DNA of 64,000 nucleotides. Source: Cavia porcellus (Eukaryota; Chordata; Mammalia; Rodentia; Caviidae). The DNA is taken from the NCBI RefSeq assembly GCF_034190915.1, contig NW_026947484.1, positions 213,664,657 to 213,728,656 of the forward strand. Direction: 5' to 3'. Position numbers and translations under genes: made by a program. Shown here piece after piece: positions 1 through 9,470 of this stretch. The stretch's first letter is position 1. The number at the start of each line of letters is the position of its first letter. Under the pieces are notes generated by a model, which made no database searches, had not been told where the DNA came from, and saw nothing but the letters and a program-made list of their open reading frames with translations.

Positions 1-2150
1 AACTTTTGCATTTCCTCTGACCTCTTGGTCCAAAGGTCTCATGGCTGCAGGGACTCTGGCCCTGTAGCTTTGTGGCTTTTAGACTCTGCCCCCAGCAGGG
101 CCAACACTGCCCTGGCCTTTCATGAGTCACATGTGTGTGTACGTGTGCCTTGAGTGTGCATGTGAGGCCTGGTGGGTGCACAAAGACCTGCCGACGTCTA
201 TTACATGGAGAAACATCTGTTTTCTGCAGAACATCCAGCGTATCAGATGTTTTACAGCATGGAACCCATTTTTTTTTTTTTAAACAAAATGAAAACGAGA
301 CATGGAAATCAAGGTAACCACATTTTCAGTGTTTATGGAAGATAAAGGTTTAACCGCAAGTCTTTCATCAAATGGAGGACAGGAGAAAAAAGTTTGGGGA
401 TTGCCCTTTGGCTGTCCTCACCTCTGTGGTGGAACCTTGCAGTATCTCACCTCATATAGTATTCAGGTCATGGGAGCAGCTGGAAATATTTAGCAATGTG
501 TCTAAATGTCGTGCAGAAGCCCCTCCATTGGGTCTGTCCAGTCACAGTCTCTGGGACAGAGAGATCCACTGCAGCGGAAAGCGCAGACCCAAGCACGATG
601 ATCTGGGGCCTTCAAGCAGAAAGTCTCTGCTGGTAGGGTATGCTGCTGGCTCAACTCCAAGCTAGGACAGTGTGAGCAGATGAGGACAAGAGGGCAGGGG
701 TCCTGTGCATTGGTTCCTGGGGACACTGGGTCACAGCAGGAGAGCCTCTTGACTCCTTCCTGTGAAAACAGAAGGTGCTACTATTTCAGTCTCTCTGAAA
801 GGATCTGTGGAGGACTTTGTCTTCTTAGATAACCTCACATATCCCTTTGGTAAAACATCCTGTGCCACCACTGTCCCGTGCAAGTGGCACCACTAGGCAA
901 TACAATGGACCTTTTCTGTGTAGTCAGAGGGGTGCTGGGGTGGGGGGAGAACAGCCTTCTCCCTCACGTCCTTCCCCAGGGCTGATATGCATGAATGGTG
1001 TAGCTCATTTCTCAGTGGAGAGCAGGTTTCCTGGTACAGATGGTCCCCAGACACAGTTCTGAGGGGACTTCTTGGAGCACAAGCAAGAGAAGGGCAGGGC
1101 TTCCTCATGGGGTCAGAGATTGGTGATGGGGTCTCCCCCCGCCACAGTACCCTGCCCCTCTCTCTGGGAGGTCTTGAACCAGCCACTCCTCTTTGGACCT
1201 GAGTAATATTTCCATTTTAGAGTGGTCCTGTCATAGGCCGGCAGCATTATCTCCCTCACCATCAGCAGCATCCCCTGAAGCACATAAAGTGTAGGATGGA
1301 GCAAGGGATCAGGTTGAATTATGTGACCTGTAGTTTATAGTGCTGCCTCCAGACATCTGATCCAGTGTCTGAGCTCAGTTACTGCAGCTCTGGTCTGGCC
1401 AGCTGATTGGACTCCTGAAGGGGGAGCGATTCTCCAGGGAGAGGATGCCAAAGTGGAGGAAGAAGAGAAGGAGGAGGAAGAGAAAGAGGAGAAGGGCTGG
1501 GCCCACCTTGGGCCTCTGTGGCTTTGCGCTGTGTAGATTCCTGAGTGATTCTTCTGATGCTGGGGGGTGAGGATGGGGGTTGGAAGAATGAAATGAGACA
1601 AAGCTCAGTGGGGGCTGCTAGGGCTTTCAGAGAACAGGGTTTGGGGACAAATCCCGCTCCCTACCAGCCCTCACATCCAAGCCACATTCATACTGCTGAG
1701 TTAGCAGAAACTAAAACTTAAGCGGGATTTCAACTGGGGCCATAAAACCAAAGGTATTTGGTAGACCCACAACCGCTTAAGCTACCAAGTAAAGTGGAGG
1801 GCTGTGTGGCCTGCAGCTGGGCCTTTTTGAAGCTGTCCACTCAGCTGTTGGGCAGACTTGACCCTAAAACAGTGTTCTGTTTCCTCAGACACAAAGTACC
1901 AGGGACATTGCAGAACTCCAAGGCATGCCACGCTGGCCAGGGAGGTTTTAGAGGGTCTTTTCAGCCTGAGACTGATCCTGAGAATGCAGGGGATGGAACC
2001 CTGGGGAACCAGGACTAGCACAGACCTGCTACTCGAGAGCCTGGCACAGGGGCAAGGAAAGTATATGGCAAATACATGAACTGATAGGAATCAAGAAACC
2101 CAGATCCTTTCCCTGGTGCGGGCAACTAGTAAGAGTTTTTAAAGAAAGCA
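1..2150. other. Unassigned non-coding sequence
   Basis: I recognise no exon, RNA gene or repeat family here. A purine-rich patch at about 1453-1496 (GGA/GAA runs) and an AP-1-like TGAGTCA near 123-129 are the only local signals. Open frames on both strands are under 100 codons, overlap one another and look like chance. Confidence 0.5.
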
Positions 2151-2154
2151 TGGA

Positions 2155-2245
2155 GATGTTGAGCCTCAGTTTTTCTTTCTCTGAGATGGCCTGGAAACAC
2201 CAAGCCAGTATGCCATGGAGGTTGCTCTGAGGATCAAGAGACAGG
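2155..2245 (+). repeat. Probable MIR fragment
   Basis: The order 'gcctcagtttttctttctc' followed about 60 bases later by 'ttgctctgaggatcaagag' matches the core and 3' half of a MIR SINE in sense orientation. The copy is short and much diverged, so the assignment is tentative. Confidence 0.35.
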
Positions 2246-2249
2246 GATG

Positions 2250-2740
2250 TAAACATGAGGTTTCTAGATGGGCAGTCATATTACCAGTTTCTTCATTCAC
2301 AGAGCTCCCTCCTGTCTCTTAAGTACCATGACCCTTGTTTGCATGAAAGTGTTCCCCGTCTTGGACCTACTTCTGTTCCAGCCAGGGCTGATTCTTCAGC
2401 TAGGCTGCTCTCTTGTTTGCTCCAGTGATATGATGTAGCCTGGTCCCTACTGCCAGTTTCTTATCCTCTCTCAAGAGTGGGGTATGATGGGAGTGTGATC
2501 TCATTCAAGCAGAGGCCTTCAGTTGCAAGATCTTGGTTCCTGTCCACATGGGTCTGTCTTGCTTGAAGACTCCCGAGCTTTAGTAGCAGCCAGGCCAACT
2601 CTGTCTCCATATACCCTCCGCTTCAGTTCTCCAGGAAGCAGAGTTCTGTTACCAGTCTTGGACTTGTCAATAGTAATCAAATAATGATAGCTTAATTTAA
2701 AACATTCCCACTTAGAAACTTTTTCCCAATAATAAAAGTA
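2250..2740. other. Unassigned non-coding sequence
   Basis: No coding, RNA or repeat signal that I recognise. Confidence 0.5.
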
Positions 2741-2744
2741 CTGC

Positions 2745-2925
2745 CAATGTGTTCATCATGTTTCTAAGCACTTTATAACCATAAACAAATGGCAAGCAAA
2801 GAAAAAATATGACAATATTGGGGATAAAGTTTATAATATATAAAGAGCTCTTAGAAATCAATAAAAGATAAGTTTCTCAAACGATAGAAGGACATAGGAT
2901 AAGAATCAGCAGTGCATCAAAGAAG
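2745..2925 (+). repeat. Old LINE-1 ORF2 remnant
   Basis: The stretch around 2830-2890 ('tataaagagctcttagaaa' then 'caataaaagat') follows the wording of L1 ORF2 downstream of the reverse transcriptase, in sense orientation. It carries many substitutions and no open frame. Ends are approximate. Confidence 0.45.
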
Positions 2926-2934
2926 CAATTGTGC

Positions 2935-3295
2935 CTGTCTCTAATCCCTACTTACTGGATGAGGAAGCTGAGGACACAGTAGTTAAGCTATATAACTAGT
3001 GATCTCACCAAGAATAAGAACCGTAGTGTGCCTTGAAAACCAAGCAGGGGTTGTTTTCATCTATTTTACAGATGAGAAAGCTGAAGTGCTCTCCATCGGG
3101 ATGGGATCATTGACTGAGAAGGGGTGGGTGTAAGAGGGGAGCAGTGAATTTGGTGTTTGGGGAAGGTGAGGCCTGGGGTCACTGCGGGAGACTGAAGTTA
3201 GAAGTGGTCGAGTCTGTATTCCACCTCTCCTATGGTCCCCCAGCTGATGAGTGGCTGAGCCATGGAGCAACCCGAGCCCTCTCAATGCAGCCTTG
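2935..3295 (-). repeat. MIR fragments, antisense
   Basis: Two antisense MIR-like stretches lie here: 'actggatgaggaagctgag' near 2956 and 'attttacagatgagaaagc' near 3063. Both are the reverse of the MIR '...cctcatctgtaaaat...' core. The right part, ending near 3290, resembles the reverse of the MIR 5' region. They may be two insertions. Confidence 0.5.
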
Positions 3296-3299
3296 GGAG

Positions 3300-4650
3300 T
3301 TTCTCTACTGTGACTTGTAACTTGGCCCTTAGCTGATCTTGGCTTCTGCTCACTCCAACACCCAACATGGACAGGGAGGACTCTGCAAAGTGTAAATACA
3401 GCTTGATTTTTGCAGCCTGCTGAACTGTTGTAGATACCTAATCTGGGGAGACCTCTGATTTCTTGACTCAGAAATTAGCATGTAAGTACAGAAACCTAAT
3501 AGCTAACCAGAGACAAATTCTACAATAAACCTAATAAGGTTTAATTGTTTTTATTTGTAATCTGAAATGACCTGGCTGGATTGTTGAGACTTGGGCTAGG
3601 GCCAGGTCCCTTTCTTTATTTAATATATGTTTGCTACCAGCTGCTGAGGGAGCCTTCCTGTCTGTATTATTAATATGATATAGGCCTTTGGTTTCCAGTA
3701 TCATCTCTCTGGAATTTCTGTCTCAGATCCTGTGCAAATGAACATAATCCCCTGGCAGGAAAGGCGTTTCAGAGTCCTGGCATCAGGCTCAGAGCCTCTG
3801 GGTTCCACATGAGGAATGCCAGATGCTTGTCCGCCTTGGCTTCCTCTTCGGTCAGCATCTCCACACTGGAGGAAGCAGCCATCTGCCAATCCCCTACCAC
3901 TGAGATTTGTGTTTAAATCTGGAGGAGGGGAAAAGAGGCCTTGGGGTTCTTTGGCTGGAAAAAAAGAGGACACTGGCTTGTAAAGACTATCATGTGAAAG
4001 AGTTTTACCCTAGAATAAATTACAGGACATTATAGCAGGAGTTCAACATGGTAGAAGGCCAAATCACTTCCTCCTTCCTCCTTCTTCCCGGATTACAACT
4101 TCCTTTTTTTCTTTCCCATGCAAGTGAAGAAAATTCCAATCAGCTCCTTGTACGTCATCAATGCCCGCCCTGAGCACCACATCTGGTCAAAGGTTATACA
4201 TACCCTATACCCCATATCCAGGCAGAGGAGAAAGCAAACCATTGCTAGTTGTGGGATCCTCTCCACATCCTTTAAATAAAAAGTTATTTTTACTTTTACT
4301 TATATTCTGCTTCTTTATTGTGCTGGAAAACTCTAACATCATCCAGTTACTCTCCCAAGACGGACAGAGATTATTTTCCAAATATTGCAGAATGGTGTTT
4401 GCTTAACCTAAGATGGTTAGGATGGGATATGGCAGCCCACGTTCTTACAACTTTTTGATCAGCAGGATACATTTTTATTCTTTAAGTAAGTCTATGCTGT
4501 TGCTTCCCAGACTTTCTCAAACAGTAACACATATCCACCATAATAATCAGTATCCTAAGGGAAGGAGCTGTGACCCATCAGGGCTTACCAAGGTACAGAG
4601 AGTCACTTGTGGGACATGAGAGGGACACACAGAATTCTGAAGACCATAGT
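3300..4650. other. Unassigned non-coding sequence
   Basis: AT-rich sequence with no recognised gene or repeat. A pyrimidine-rich stretch lies at about 4068-4115. Open frames are below 95 codons and match no protein I know. Confidence 0.5.
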
Positions 4651-4654
4651 TGCC

Positions 4655-4800
4655 TTTTGTTACTTAATGTTCATCCCACAAACATTGTTGTGCGACTGTC
4701 CTGTGTCAGCCATGGTGTCAGTGCCGTGGACACTGTGATGAGCATACACAGGTGTGTTTCCTCTGACCTCATGGAAGTGAAGGTCACAGACATGAGAGTA
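4655..4800 (+). repeat. Ancient mammalian repeat ('...gtgtcagccatgg...' type)
   Basis: This resembles the ancient mammal-wide repeat whose consensus reads approximately 'caacaaat.ttattgag...tatgtgccaggcac...tgccctcatggagct'. Here one sees 'ctgtgtcagccatggtgtc' and 'ctgacctcatggaagtg'. The same family appears near 25.25, 30.67 and 46.27 kb. I do not assign it a firm family name. Confidence 0.35.
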
Positions 4801-4804
4801 AGCA

Positions 4805-4959
4805 GTTTGTCACTTACTGAGTGAAGCTGGATAAATCGTTTAACCCCTCTGAGCTTCATCTGTCCCATGAGAATCAAAAGCATTTACAGTCTTATGGGAT
4901 TGTTTTGAGAATGGAATTACGTGACTGATACACAACAGCTGAGCACAGTGACTCTTTAA
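4805..4959 (+). repeat. MIR SINE fragment, interrupted by the HAL1-like element
   Basis: It follows the MIR core in sense orientation: 'cacttactgagtgaagctgg', 'taacccctctgagcttcatc', and then a 'ttatgggattgttttgagaa' segment like the usual MIR 3' core. The HAL1-like insertion enters near its 3' end; the few bases after the right target-site copy (7612 onward) may be the remainder. Confidence 0.6.
4942..4959. repeat. Target-site duplication, left copy
   Basis: Eighteen bases (agcacagtgactctttaa) recur exactly at 7594-7611. Read on the minus strand the site begins TTAAAG, a good match to the L1 endonuclease preference TT/AAAA. The poly(T) side of the insertion abuts this copy, as expected for a reverse-oriented L1-type insertion. 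Confidence 0.9.
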
Positions 4960-5049
4960 AAAAATTTTTTTTTAAATTTTAAAGAGAATAAAACAAAACA
5001 AAACAAAACAGAGCAAAGCAAACCAAAATAAAACAATACAAGCAACACA

Positions 5050-5700
5050 GGACTTCACAACAAGACAACAGGAACTCAACAGTGGCTACCATAATGCTCT
5101 TATTTTCTTCAAAATAGTCGTCCATACCTTCTCACACAATACAATCAAACAAAAAAACAGAATAAAATCAATCAAAACAAAAGAATGAACCCATTATAGA
5201 ACTTCAAAATAAGACAATAGGAAATCAACAATGGCTGCCATAATGTCTCTTGTTCTCTTCACAATAGCTGTCCCTACCCTCATACACAATGAAATCAAAT
5301 AATAGAAAACAGACTAAACAAACCAATCAAAACAAAAGAAGGAAAACATTACAGGACTTCAAAATCAGATAACAGGAAATGAACAATTGTTACTATGATG
5401 TCTCATTTTCTTCAAAATAGCTGTTCATACCATCACACATAATAAAATCAAAACAAAACAGAATAAAACCAACTAAACAAAAGAATGAAAGCATTATAGG
5501 ACTTCAAAACAAGATAATAGGAAACCAACCATGATTACCATAATACATCCCATTATGTTAAAAAATAGCTGCCCATATCATCAGATACAGTAAAATCTAG
5601 GAAGACAGAACAGAACCAAACCTAACAAAAGTGTGAAAACATTACAAGAGTTCAAGACAAGACAATAACAAACTAACATTGGTTACCACTTTCCCCTCCT
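5050..5700 (-). repeat. ~149-bp tandem repeats in the HAL1-like 3' UTR
   Basis: The anchor 'acttcaaaa..aagacaatag' and its variants begin at about 5052, 5201, 5356, 5501 and 5649, giving spacings of 149, 155, 145 and 148 bases. Each unit continues with a 'ggctaccataatgtctc' block, a 'cttcaaaatagctgtcc' block and an A-rich 'aaaacaaaacagaata' block. Related units occur in the L1 3' UTR at 61.5-62.0 kb. Confidence 0.8.
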
Positions 5701-5799
5701 AGGTGTTTCTTTCCCCATCACTTTTATATCTATTGTTTTTTTTGAATCCCATTGACTTCTTCTGTTTTTATGCTAATGTTCACCTGTATGAGTTTAAAC

Positions 5800-5925
5800 T
5801 GTTTCACCCATGAACATGACCTCCAGTTGCATCCATTTACTTACAAAGCCTCAAGATTATCCTATTTTATAGTTGGGTAGCTTTCCATTGTATGAAAATA
5901 TCGTATCTTTCTTATCCATTCATTG
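5800..5925 (-). pseudogene. L1 ORF2 C-terminal stub inside the HAL1-like element
   Basis: Reading the minus strand, residues resembling KKDTIFSYNGKLPNYK and FVSKWMQLEVM align with the last part of the L1 ORF2 protein, the same region that reads IKKLWCFYTMEYYSAIKS and INKWIQLETIL in the L1 at 62.1-62.2 kb. Only this tail of ORF2 is present, with stops. It joins within about 50-100 bases to the end of ORF1, so most of ORF2 (normally ~3.8 kb, including endonuclease and RT) is absent. Confidence 0.6.
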
Positions 5926-5975
5926 GTTCATCTCTGCCATGCTATCCTCCTACTGTTGGCCCCCCACTTTCCTCT

Positions 5976-7063
5976 TCATTCAATTGCCTGTCTTGATGCT
6001 CTTCTGCTGCTGTTCCTGGAATGATGGTCCTGTTTATCTTTCTCTAGATTATCCTTTAGCATGCTCTATAGGGTTGGTTTGCTGCTCATGAATTCCTTCA
6101 GTAGTTGTTTTTTTTTTTTTTATCATGGAAGTACCTTATTTTTCCATCAGTTCTGAAAGACAGTTTTCCTGGGTAGGTCAATCTGGATTGGAAGTTGTTT
6201 TCTTTCAGGATTTGAAAGACTTCACTCCAACCTCTTCTTGACTTGATGGTTTGTGTTGACAAGTTTGCTAAAATTCTTCCTTTATGAGAAAAATAATCTG
6301 TTTCTTTTCTCTAACAGCTTTTAATTTCTGTTCCTGTGCTGAATTCTGGGATCTTGATTATTATATATCGGGGTATAGATTTACTTTAGTTATGGCTAGT
6401 TGGAGTTTTATATGCCTCTCACTTATCTGCATGCCAGATCCTTTCCCCATGTTTGGGAAGTTTCCTGCTATTACTTCTATAAATAGCCTTGTCATTTCAT
6501 TTGTGTGGATCCCTGCTTCTTCATTAATACCTGTTGCTCTTAAATTATTTCTCTTTGCATTGTCTTGCAGCCATTGAATTGTTGTTTTCTAGTTCCTCAT
6601 TATTTTTAAAAGATCTTTTCTTTCATGATTGCTAACTGCAATTCTGTCTTCAAGGTCTGAAAGTTTATCTTCAGTTCCTTTCAAGTGGTTCTGCCAGCTT
6701 TTGTTTGATTTTTTAACTTCCTGGATATCTATTGAATCTGTTTTGTGCATTGTAATTCCTTTCTATGTTGTTCATTAAAGGTTTCCATCATTTTCCTATA
6801 CTCCTCTTTTTTTTAATCTATGCCTTCTGAATAATTCTTTGAATAATTCTGCTGAATAATTCTTTCATGTTTTACATTTCTTCTTTTACCTGAGACATTA
6901 TTCCTGATTTGATTAATTTCACAGTCTCATGAAGTTGTTTCCTTACTTCAGTTGCTGTCCTCTCAGAGATTTCAGGTGTGGGACTTCTGTTTTCTTCCAT
7001 GACTCTATCTCCCAGACTTGTTCTGTGTGGGCTGGAGTCTGAGATTTCTCTTCGCTCCTTCAT
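5976..7063 (-). pseudogene. L1-type ORF1 pseudogene (RNA-binding chaperone)
   Basis: ORF1 proteins are trimeric RNA chaperones that coat L1 RNA. The start ATG at 7063 opens a 63-codon frame beginning MKERREISDSSPHR; a stop at 6872 breaks it. Further along in shifted frames are a helical stretch around 6600-6800, an RRM-like stretch including FIEVIAGNFPNMGKG (about 6440-6480), and a C-terminal domain with FQILKENNFQSRLTYPGKL (about 6160-6215). The natural stop falls at 5978-5976. The 1088-bp span is close to the ~340-codon size usual for mammalian ORF1. It holds several stops and at least one net frameshift, so it is dead. Confidence 0.75.
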
Positions 7064-7593
7064 CTTGACATTTTCCGGGTTCCTCCCATCAAATTGTTTG
7101 TGGTGTCCCAGGTACCTCCCATGTTGGCTGCCCCTCCATAGTGTAGGGGAATGCGACAGGTACCTGGGTTCCCCTGACCTGGGTTTACAGGGAGGTAGCA
7201 GGGTACGGGTTGGGCGTCTCCAGACCTGTGCAGGTACAATGGGGTTTCCCCAATGGCTAGGGGTGCATAATGGTGAGGCTGCTTTGCTCAGCCTATGTGT
7301 CTACATTGGTACTACCCTAATGGAGGCAGGAATACAGGGGTGTGTTTGTCTGATTCTCCCAGTGGATGATGGCTGCCTGAAGGAAGCAAGGTCCTCCAGG
7401 GGTTCCCTGAGAGTGGGGTGCATGGGGCTTACCTGGCTGCATGTTCCTGTTCCCACTGGCTGCCCACAGGAAGCAAACATTTTAGCTTTAGTCAGTGTCC
7501 GGCAAGTGGAAATAGGTCTGCTGGCTCTCTCTGCCGTGCTGGCTGCCTGCAGGAAGCAGCAGCCTTCCAGTGGCAGCAGCCCAGCAGGTGGCC
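7064..7593 (-). promoter_or_regulatory. 5' UTR of the HAL1-like element with ~85-bp repeats
   Basis: This GC-rich segment lies upstream of the ORF1 start. On the + strand the motif 'ggctgcctg.aggaagca' recurs at 7371, 7458 and 7541 (spacings 87 and 83), with a possible weaker copy near 7278. L1-type 5' UTRs carry an internal promoter and in some lineages are built of tandem monomers. Promoter function here is inferred from position only. Confidence 0.5.
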
Positions 7594-7611
7594 AGCACAG
7601 TGACTCTTTAA
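7594..7611. repeat. Target-site duplication, right copy
   Basis: An exact 18-base repeat of 4942-4959. It marks the 5' end of the reverse-oriented HAL1-like element and shows that the element, including its 5' UTR, inserted as one unit. Confidence 0.9.
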
Positions 7612-9408
7612 GAAGCACTTATGGAGAAAACACTTGATGAACATTGAAAGGTTTGCACAGGGTCAGCAGATTGTTATAGCCCACCTTACTTTGCATCTGT
7701 CTGGTAATTTTACAGGGATTTCCTAAGAAATAGCCTTCCAAGAGTTGTATAGAATCATTTGGTGGGGGTGTTGATGGGAAGGACTTAGGGATAGAAGAGA
7801 AAGGGAGGAGGCTGTTGCATAATGTACTGATTATCCAGTCCTAATCTTAGAACATCCTTGGAAAAGCAGGCAGGTTATGTGCAGCTGGAGGCCACTATTC
7901 CAAGGTCTCTGAGCTGGTATAGGCATAGGGAATCTTCTAGGTAATTTTGATGTGGAGCCAGGTGTGAGGAATATTAATGGAGCTGATGATTGGTGAGAGG
8001 TCTTTCTATCTCCCGCCCATAGCTGTGGGATGTAAAGGAGGCCTTTGCCTGCCATGGAGGTGGCATTGACAACAGCCTTAGCCATACCTGGTCGGATAAG
8101 ATGTTGACCTGTGACTTAAACTGTCACCATCAGAATGATTTATCCTTAAATCTGCAAAGAGTCTTCAGCATTCTCATTCTTGAAGAGATGTTTGAACAGG
8201 GAAGAAACATAAATACAGGACAAACGAGGAGGTTTTTTATTTTTCCCTTCACCTGGTGGACTGATTTAATAGAGAGACAAAAATGAAGTCATTTTAAGAG
8301 GCAGAAAGAAGGTCCCCTGGGTTTCCAGTGACTTTCTGTTTTCTGATTGGTGCCTTTAGACTCAGTGGCTCTGGCCCTCAGATTCCCTGAGACCCTGACT
8401 GCGCAAGCTGCTTTGAATTGGTTTCTGTTTCTTGCAGCCTAAACAGCTCTGCTTGACAAAGAAGGAAACCTGTTCATTTTACTATGAATAAAGGCTAAGG
8501 TTTGGAAAGTAAAGTGATTGAATCAGGGGAATTTATTTACCTAAATTCAGGATGTTAAATCTCACAACATCTTAGTAAACTAAATTTTTGCACAGCCTTA
8601 TTGCAACTTTGGGCTTGGAGATTTTGCCTTCTGCTTTGTACACCTGGGAAATGGTGTGCTCTTTCCACGTCCCCAGGAACAACAGTGATGCTGGCACCCT
8701 TGCCTCGCCTTTCAGCTAATAAAACCCGGGTCACCTTTTCAAGGTACTGCTGACACAATCATTGTGTTGGTATGTTCTGTGCATCTTTTGTGTTCTGAGC
8801 ATTGTACCACATCTTTTAAATTGTCATTTAGTTCCGCAGAAGTCTCCTGCTGGAAACTTTGCAGTCAGACCTTCTCCTGCAGTGTGAGTGACAGCAGTTA
8901 GAAAAACTGAGCAGGGAGGGCCTGTGAGAGGTAGGGGTGGTGACAAGGGGGTGGGGCTGCAGGCCTGTACCTCAGAAGTCATCAAGGGCAAAAGTGATAT
9001 GATCAAGGCCTGCTTGTCTGACATCAGGACTAAAACCCTGACCTCCCAGCCTTGGCCTTCTGTGTTGCTAAATGCCAGTGTTGTACACAAAGATGCACCA
9101 GTGCCCTGTCTCTGAGTCACCAGATTATAGCACAGTGATCCATTCTGGGCTTCTGTTCTCACTAAGCTTTTCCCCCATTTGTGGCAATTGGGATGGAGTG
9201 TCTCCTGGATTAGCTTCTCAGTCCCTCTAGGGATTGGTAAGGTACACTGCTGGGTCTTTCTGGGAGGATTATGGAGGCTAGCTTTGGGATCCATGTCTGC
9301 TCCCCACCACCTCACTCTCTGGCTCTGTTCTTCTGCTCTCCCTCCCAACTGCTATTAACCAACAACTTGGAGTTGGTAACATCGGCACAGCGGTATGAAG
9401 TTTCTCTA
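7612..9408. other. Unassigned non-coding sequence
   Basis: No repeat or gene recognised. A 174-codon minus-strand open frame (8824-9348) lacks any motif I know and overlaps other-strand frames, so I treat it as chance. Confidence 0.5.
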
Positions 9409-9434
9409 AAAAAAAAAAAAAAACAGAACAGTTG

Positions 9435-9469
<35 letters not shown>
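9409..9469 (+). repeat. A-run followed by (TG)17 microsatellite
   Basis: Fifteen A's (9409-9423) are followed after a short spacer by 17 uninterrupted TG units (9436-9469). A poly(A) next to a simple repeat is typical of a decayed retroposon tail, but no SINE body is recognisable upstream. Confidence 0.9.

Positions 9470-9470
<1 letters not shown>

Larger units (their letters stand above)
4960..7593 (-). mobile_element. HAL1-like (half-L1) retrotransposon, near full length
   Basis: This 2.63-kb element is reverse oriented and flanked by an exact 18-bp duplication. Read from its 5' end (right to left) it has a GC-rich 5' UTR (about 7593-7064), a decayed L1 ORF1 (7063-5976), a stub matching only the last ~50-60 residues of L1 ORF2 (about 5800-5925), then an A-rich 3' UTR of about five ~149-bp tandem units (5050-5700), ending in a T-rich (tail) segment at 4961-4980. 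It contains no endonuclease or reverse transcriptase region, so it must have moved with enzymes supplied by a full L1. HAL1 elements with this plan are known in several mammals. A one-off internal deletion of a single L1 copy is the alternative. Confidence 0.75.

Noticed and set aside
5000..5700. Tandem ~149-bp units as a possible CRISPR array or satellite
   Set aside because: They are bounded by the HAL1-like element, are diverged copies of its 3' UTR, and the genome is mammalian. No spacer-repeat structure.
8824..9348. 174-codon minus-strand frame
   Set aside because: No recognisable motif, overlapped by a plus frame, no splice or promoter context; length is within chance expectation.
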